Source: VGBV01 sp963813725
GTDB lineage: Bacteria; Actinomycetota; Thermoleophilia; Solirubrobacterales; 70-9
DNA: 64,000 nt
Assembly (NCBI GenBank): GCA_963813725.1
Contig: CAWFAI010000008.1
Coordinates: 124,001 to 188,000, forward strand
Direction: 5' to 3'
This document shows positions 59,696 through 64,000 of this stretch, piece after piece. The translations under genes and the position numbers were made by a program. The notes under the pieces are model-generated. The model did no database searches and was not told where the DNA came from. It worked only from the letters and a program-made list of their open reading frames with translations. Every line of letters begins with the position of its first letter. The stretch's first letter is position 1.

Positions 59696-59792
59696 TCCAT
59701 CCAGAGCGGCTGAGGGGCCCGGCCCGCGGATGCCGCAGCAACCGGCCAAGATCCCAGGATCGCGGTGAGGTGCTACAGCCGGGACCGATGGA
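59696..59792 (+). ncRNA. SAM-I (S-box) riboswitch
   Basis: The S-adenosylmethionine aptamer is recognisable in order: P1 5' arm TCCATC (59696-59701), CAGAGCGGCTGAGGGGC (59702-59718), GATGCCGCAGCAACC (59729-59743), GGTGCTACAGCC (59769-59780), and the P1 3' arm GATGGA (59787-59792). The GGAGG at 59790-59794 overlaps the P1 3' arm, so SAM binding would mask a ribosome site and lower MetH synthesis. This fits methionine-cycle feedback control. Confidence 0.9.
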
Positions 59793-59809
59793 GGTGACCA
59801 GGCAGCGGC

Positions 59810-62800
59810 ATGAGCAACCCAGAGCGTGACTTCACAGCGGCTACCCGCCAGCGGGTGATCGTCTTCGACGGCGGCATGGGCGCGACCCTGGAGCAGTTCG
59901 AGCTGACCTCCGAGGACTACGGCGGCCTCGCAGGCAAGTGCCACGAGGCGCTGGTGCTGAACCGCCCCGACGTGATCGAGGGCGTCCACAGCTCCATGCT
60001 CGAGGCGGGCGCCGAGGTGGTCGAGACCGACACCTTCCAGGGATCGCGGATCAAGCTCGACGAGTGGGGCCTGGGCGAGCACACGCTGGAGATCAACACC
60101 AAGGCCGCGGAGATCGCGCGCAAAGCCGCGGGCGACGACCGCTTCGTGGCCGGCTCGATCGGGCCCACGGGCTTCCTGCCCGCCAGCGACGACCCCACCC
60201 TCGGCGACATCAGCTTCGGCAAGCTGGTCGAGACCTTCGCTGAACAGGCCAAGGGCCTGATCGCGGGCGGCGCCGACCTGATCATCATCGAGACCGCCCA
60301 GGACATCCTGGAGGTGAAGGCGGCGATCTTCGGCGCCCGCGAGGCCTTCAAGGAGGCCGGGAAGGACGCTGCCGATCCAGGCCTCGGTCTCCCTCCTCCC
60401 CCAGGGGGGCAAGATGCTGCTGGGTACCGACATCCAGGCGGTGCTGACGACGCTGTACGCCCTGGACGTGCAGGTGATCGGGCTCAACTGCTCGACCGGG
60501 CCCGAGGACATGCGCGATGCGATCCGCTACCTGGGCGAGACCTCGCCCCTGCCGGTGCACTGCATCCCCAACGCGGGCCTGCCGCTGCAGGGCCCCGACG
60601 GCGAGACGATCTTCCCCGAGGAGCCCGAGCCGCTCGCCGCGACCCTGGGCGAGTTCGTCGAGCGCCACGGCGTCGGCATCGTCGGCGGCTGCTGCGGCAC
60701 CACCCCCGACCACATCCGCGCGATCCGCGAGCGGATGGAGGGCAAGGTGCCGGGGAAGCGGCCCGAGCCGGGGCCGCCCGAGGTGAGCTCGATGATGACC
60801 TCCACCCCGCTCGTGCAGGAGCCGCGCCCGACCCTGGTCGGCGAGCGCGTCAACTCGCAGGGCTCGCGAAAGGCGAAGGAACTGCTGCTCGCCGACGACT
60901 ACGACGGCCTGATCCAGGTCGCCGAGGACCAGGTCGAGGGCGGCGCCCACGTGCTCGACCTCTGCGTGGCGCTGACCGAGCGCCAGGACGAGGACGAGCA
61001 GATGAGCGCGGTCGCAGAACGCGTCAGCCTGACCCAGCCCGCGCCGATCCAGGTGGACTCGACCGAGCCCGAGGTGATCGAGGCCGCCCTCGAGCACATC
61101 CCCGGCCGCGCGATCGTCAACTCGGTCAACCTCGAGGCCGGCCGCGACAAGCTCGACCGCGTCGCGCCGCTGGCGAAGGCGCACGGCGCGGCGCTGATCG
61201 CGCTCACGATCGACGAGGAGGGGATGGCCAAGACCGGCGAGCGCAAGCTCGAGATCGCCAAGCGCATCCGCGACATCTGCGTCGATGACCACGGCCTCGA
61301 CCCCGAGGCGCTGATCTTCGACGCCCTCACCTTCACGCTCACCACCGGCGACGAGGAGTGGCGCCCGTCGGCGGTCGCCACGATCGAGGGCATCAAGCGG
61401 ATCAAGGCCGAGATCCCCGGCGTCAAGACCTCGCTGGGGGTCTCGAACGTCTCGTTCGGCGTCTCGCCCAAGGCCCGCGCCGTCCTCAACTCCGTCTTCC
61501 TGCACCACTGCGTCGAAGCGGGGCTCGACCTGGCGATGGTCAACCCGAACCACATCACCCCGTACTTCGAGATCGGCGAGGAGGAGCGCGCGCTGACCGA
61601 CGCGCTCGTCTTCAACAGCTCCGACGACGCCCTCGAGAAGTTCATCTCGCACTTCGAGGAGCTGGGGGAAGAGGACGAGGAGACGGCCGGCGACCCGACC
61701 GAGGGCATGGAGCCCGAGGAGGCCCTGCACTGGAAGATCCTGCACCGCAAGAAGGAGGGGATCGAGGACTGGATCGACAAGTCGGTCGAGAAGATCGGCG
61801 CCGTTCCTACCCTCAACACGGTCTTGCTTCCGGCGATGAAGGAGGTCGGCGACAAGTTCGGCGCCGGCGAGCTGATCCTGCCGTTCGTGCTGCAATCCGC
61901 CGAGGCGATGAAGCGGGCCGTCGCCCAGCTCGAGCACTACCTCGAGAAGATCGAGGGCCACACCAAGGGCAAGGTCGTGATCGCGACCGTGTTCGGCGAC
62001 GTCCACGACATCGGCAAGTCGCTCGTCAACACGATCCTGACCAACAACGGCTACACGGTCATCGACCTTGGCAAGCAGGTCCCGATCGACACGATCATCA
62101 ACTCGGCGATCGAGGAGGAGGCCGACGCGATCGGCCTCTCGGCCCTGCTGGTCTCGACCTCGAAGCAGATGCCCGCCTGCGTGCAGGAGCTGCACGAGCG
62201 CGGGCTGGAGTTCCCTGTGCTGATCGGCGGCGCCGCGATCAACCGCGACTTCGGCCGCCGCATCCTCTACCCCCACGGCCGCGAGGACGACGACGTCTAC
62301 GAACCCGGCGTCTTCTACTGCAAGGACGCCTTCCAGGGTCTCGACACGATGGACGAGCTGATCGACTCGGACGCGCGCTCGGCGCTGGTCGAGCGGATGC
62401 GCTCGGAGGCCAAGGAGTTCCGCGAGAAGCCGGTCAAGAAGGACGACTCACCGCCGGTGACCGACGACAGCGTGCGCTCCGAAGCGCGGACCGACGTCGA
62501 GATCCCCGAGCCGCCCTATTGGGGCGCGCGCGACGTCGAGGTCGACCTCGACGACGTCTACCCCTATCTCGACCGCCACGTGCTGTTCAAGCTGCACTGG
62601 GGCGGGCGCGGCAAGAAGGGCGAGGAGTGGCGCCGGATCCTGGAGGGCCACGACGGCGACGAGGGCTTCAACCCGAAGCTCGAGCGCATGTGGCGCCAGC
62701 AGGACTACCTCCACCCTCAGGCGCGGCTGGGCTACTTCCCCTGTGCGTCGGAGGGCAACGAGGTCGTGGTCTTCGACCCCGAGGACCCCGCGAAGGAGAT

Positions 62801-63401
62801 CGAGCGCCTCGTCTTCCCCCGCCAGCCCAAGCACGACCGCATCTGCCTGGCCGACTTCTACCGCCCGATCGCAGCCACGACCCCGGAGGACCGCGACGTG
62901 GTCGCGATCCAGGGCGTCACCGTCGGCCCCGAGGTCACCGAGCTGATCGGGAAGCTCGAGGCCGACGGCGAGTTCTCCGAGCAGCTGTTCGTGCACGGGC
63001 TCGGCGTGCAGGCCGCAGAGGGCCTGGCCGAGTGGCTGCACTCCGAGGTCCGCCGCCAGCTCGAGATCCCCATGGATCAGGGCCGGCGCTACTCCTGGGG
63101 CTACCCCGCGTGCCCGGAGCAGTCCGAGCACGAGAAGGTCTGGCGCCTGCTGGGCCTGGAGCAGATCGGCATGACCCTCAGCGACGGCTACGCCGTGATG
63201 CCCGAGCAGTCCACGGTCGCGATCGTCGCCCACCACCCCCAGGCCGTCTACTTCGGCATGAAGTCGGGCTTCATCCCGGAGGAGAAGGCCCCCGACGAGC
63301 TGATCGCCGGGACCGAGCGCGGCGGCGAGCTGCCGCCCGAGGAGGACCCCGAGGACGGCTCGGTCGAGGAGGAGGGCGAGATGGAGCCGGCCGCGAGCTG
63401 A
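59810..63401 (+). CDS. metH: Cobalamin-dependent methionine synthase (one frameshift near 60365)
   Basis: About 1196 residues once repaired. It transfers methyl from methyltetrahydrofolate to homocysteine through cobalamin. The homocysteine/zinc domain ends with IGLNCSTGP and GGCCGTTPDHI, the three zinc cysteines. The pterin domain follows (TLVGERVNSQGSRKA, PIQVDSTEP). The cobalamin domain has the ligand motif GDVHDIGKSLV (about 729-739). The SAM-activation domain has GRRYSWGYPACPEQ. Phase changes after AFKEAGK, where one extra G at 60365 separates it from TLPIQASVSLLPQGG. Length matches E. coli MetH. ATG 59810. Controlled by the SAM-I riboswitch in its leader. Confidence 0.92.
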
Positions 63402-63442
63402 GTGGGGGCCCATCCGCCGGCGCCGCTAGCTTGAGAGCGCCG

Positions 63443-64000
63443 ATGGAGCCGATCGTCGAGCACTCCCTCGAGCTTGGCGGGGTCAGGACCAGGGCGCTCG
63501 AGCTGGAGGGCGAGGGGCCCCCGCTGGTGCTGCTGCACGGCTACGCCGACAGCGCCGATACCTGGCGGCTGCTGCTGGACCGGCTGCGCAAGCAGGGCCG
63601 CGCCGCGGTCGCTTTGGACATGCCGGGGTTCGGGCGGGCCGCGCGCCTGGACGACGGGCGCCCGGTGCTGGAGCAGCTCGACGCCTTCGCCGGCGCGGCG
63701 GTCGAGCGGTGGGCGTCGACGGACGGCGGCTCTGTCGTGTTGGCCGGCAACTCGCTGGGCGGGACGACGGCGATGCGGGCGGCCGAACGGGACGAGGACG
63801 GCATGGTGGCCGGAGTGGTCCCGATCGCGCCCGCCGGCCTGGGGATGCCCACCTGGTTCGCCGCGATCCAGGGTGCGCCGCTGGTGAAGGCGATGCTGAG
63901 CAGCCCGGTGCCGGTCCCCCGGGCGACGCTGCAGCGCGCCGTGGGCAGTACCTATCGCGTGCTGGCGTTCGCCAGCCCTCGCCGCGCCGACGCGGGCGTG
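63443..64000 (+). CDS. Alpha/beta hydrolase, 3' end beyond the window
   Basis: 186 codons visible from ATG 63443. LVLLHGYADSADTWRLLL supplies the oxyanion HG motif, ALDMPGFGRA is the usual strand after it, and LAGNSLGG contains the nucleophile serine elbow. The catalytic acid and histidine lie beyond the end. It resembles esterases or lysophospholipases of the large alpha/beta family; substrate unknown. It lies 41 bases after metH. Confidence 0.85.
   Translation, partial: MEPIVEHSLELGGVRTRALELEGEGPPLVLLHGYADSADTWRLLLDRLRKQGRAAVALDMPGFGRAARLDDGRPVLEQLDAFAGAAVERWASTDGGSVVLAGNSLGGTTAMRAAERDEDGMVAGVVPIAPAGLGMPTWFAAIQGAPLVKAMLSSPVPVPRATLQRAVGSTYRVLAFASPRRADAGV

Overview
The window is very GC-rich and densely packed. 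It uses GTG and TTG starts freely, and many adjacent genes overlap by four bases (GTGA or ATGA). The gene set points to an actinobacterium, most likely of the class Thermoleophilia (Solirubrobacterales-like); this placement is an inference. Supporting content includes an actinobacterial integration-host-factor-like protein, an F420-dependent G6PDH-like LLM enzyme, YrbE/Mkl lipid-import components, PPK2, a MoxR/CoxE pair, small conserved actinobacterial membrane proteins and two class III nucleotide cyclases. No rRNA, tRNA, CRISPR array, insertion sequence or phage gene was recognised. It reads as ordinary chromosome, with no gap above 300 bases left without a feature.

Layout. 0-5.2 kb: 3'-truncated tilS, two CAP-domain secreted paralogues, a HTH-cyclase with a strong leader hairpin, an SCP2-like gene coupled to a hendecad-repeat coiled-coil gene, and a nucleoside phosphorylase. 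5.2-10.4 kb: a three-domain cell-wall enzyme behind a structured leader, then a secreted RTX-repeat protein. 10.4-16.2 kb: lipid catabolism, with a reverse-order 3-hydroxyacyl-CoA dehydrogenase/enoyl-CoA hydratase coupled to a sirtuin, and an acyl-CoA dehydrogenase next to a TetR-type operator. 16.2-22.1 kb: small conserved genes, a ureohydrolase, an ArsR-SRPBCC pair with an AT-rich palindromic operator, two different Ca2+ antiporters and a lipoprotein. 22.2-31 kb: a zinc-ribbon/cyclase/ATPase/TPR giant, SRPBCC, EVE and DUF2203 genes, PPK2, and a MoxR/CoxE pair. 31-33.7 kb: a TPP riboswitch in front of a complete thiamine-precursor ABC transporter. 33.7-41.5 kb: FGD-like enzyme, DNA glycosylase, a divergent pair that may make sphingolipid precursors (serine palmitoyltransferase-like plus long GNAT acyltransferase), the mIHF-like gene with a clear promoter, and a heavily frameshifted PEP-mutase-family gene. 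41.6-48.5 kb: a B3/B4 protein, a degenerate TlpA-like protein, a large RND transporter, a long nested hairpin, and a YrbE-YrbE-Mkl ABC transporter without Mce proteins. 48.6-54.6 kb: a lipoprotein and four tandem secreted sugar-dehydrogenase-like genes ending in a strong terminator. 54.6-64 kb: amtB-glnB, aldehyde dehydrogenase, DUF1697 and DUF6458 genes, a SAM-I riboswitch with metH, and a 3'-truncated alpha/beta hydrolase.

A recurring oddity is single-base frameshifts in otherwise well-conserved genes: GNAT, a secreted protein, acyl-CoA dehydrogenase, two small membrane proteins, ArsR, the first sugar dehydrogenase, metH, and about eight in the PEP-mutase gene. Most look like one extra or missing base in short G, C or A runs, so consensus errors are more likely than real decay. 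Affected genes are annotated over their full conserved extent.

Functional themes are lipid handling (beta-oxidation, lipid transport, possible sphingolipid synthesis), envelope remodelling and secreted enzymes, cyclic-nucleotide signalling, and riboswitch-controlled cofactor and methionine metabolism.
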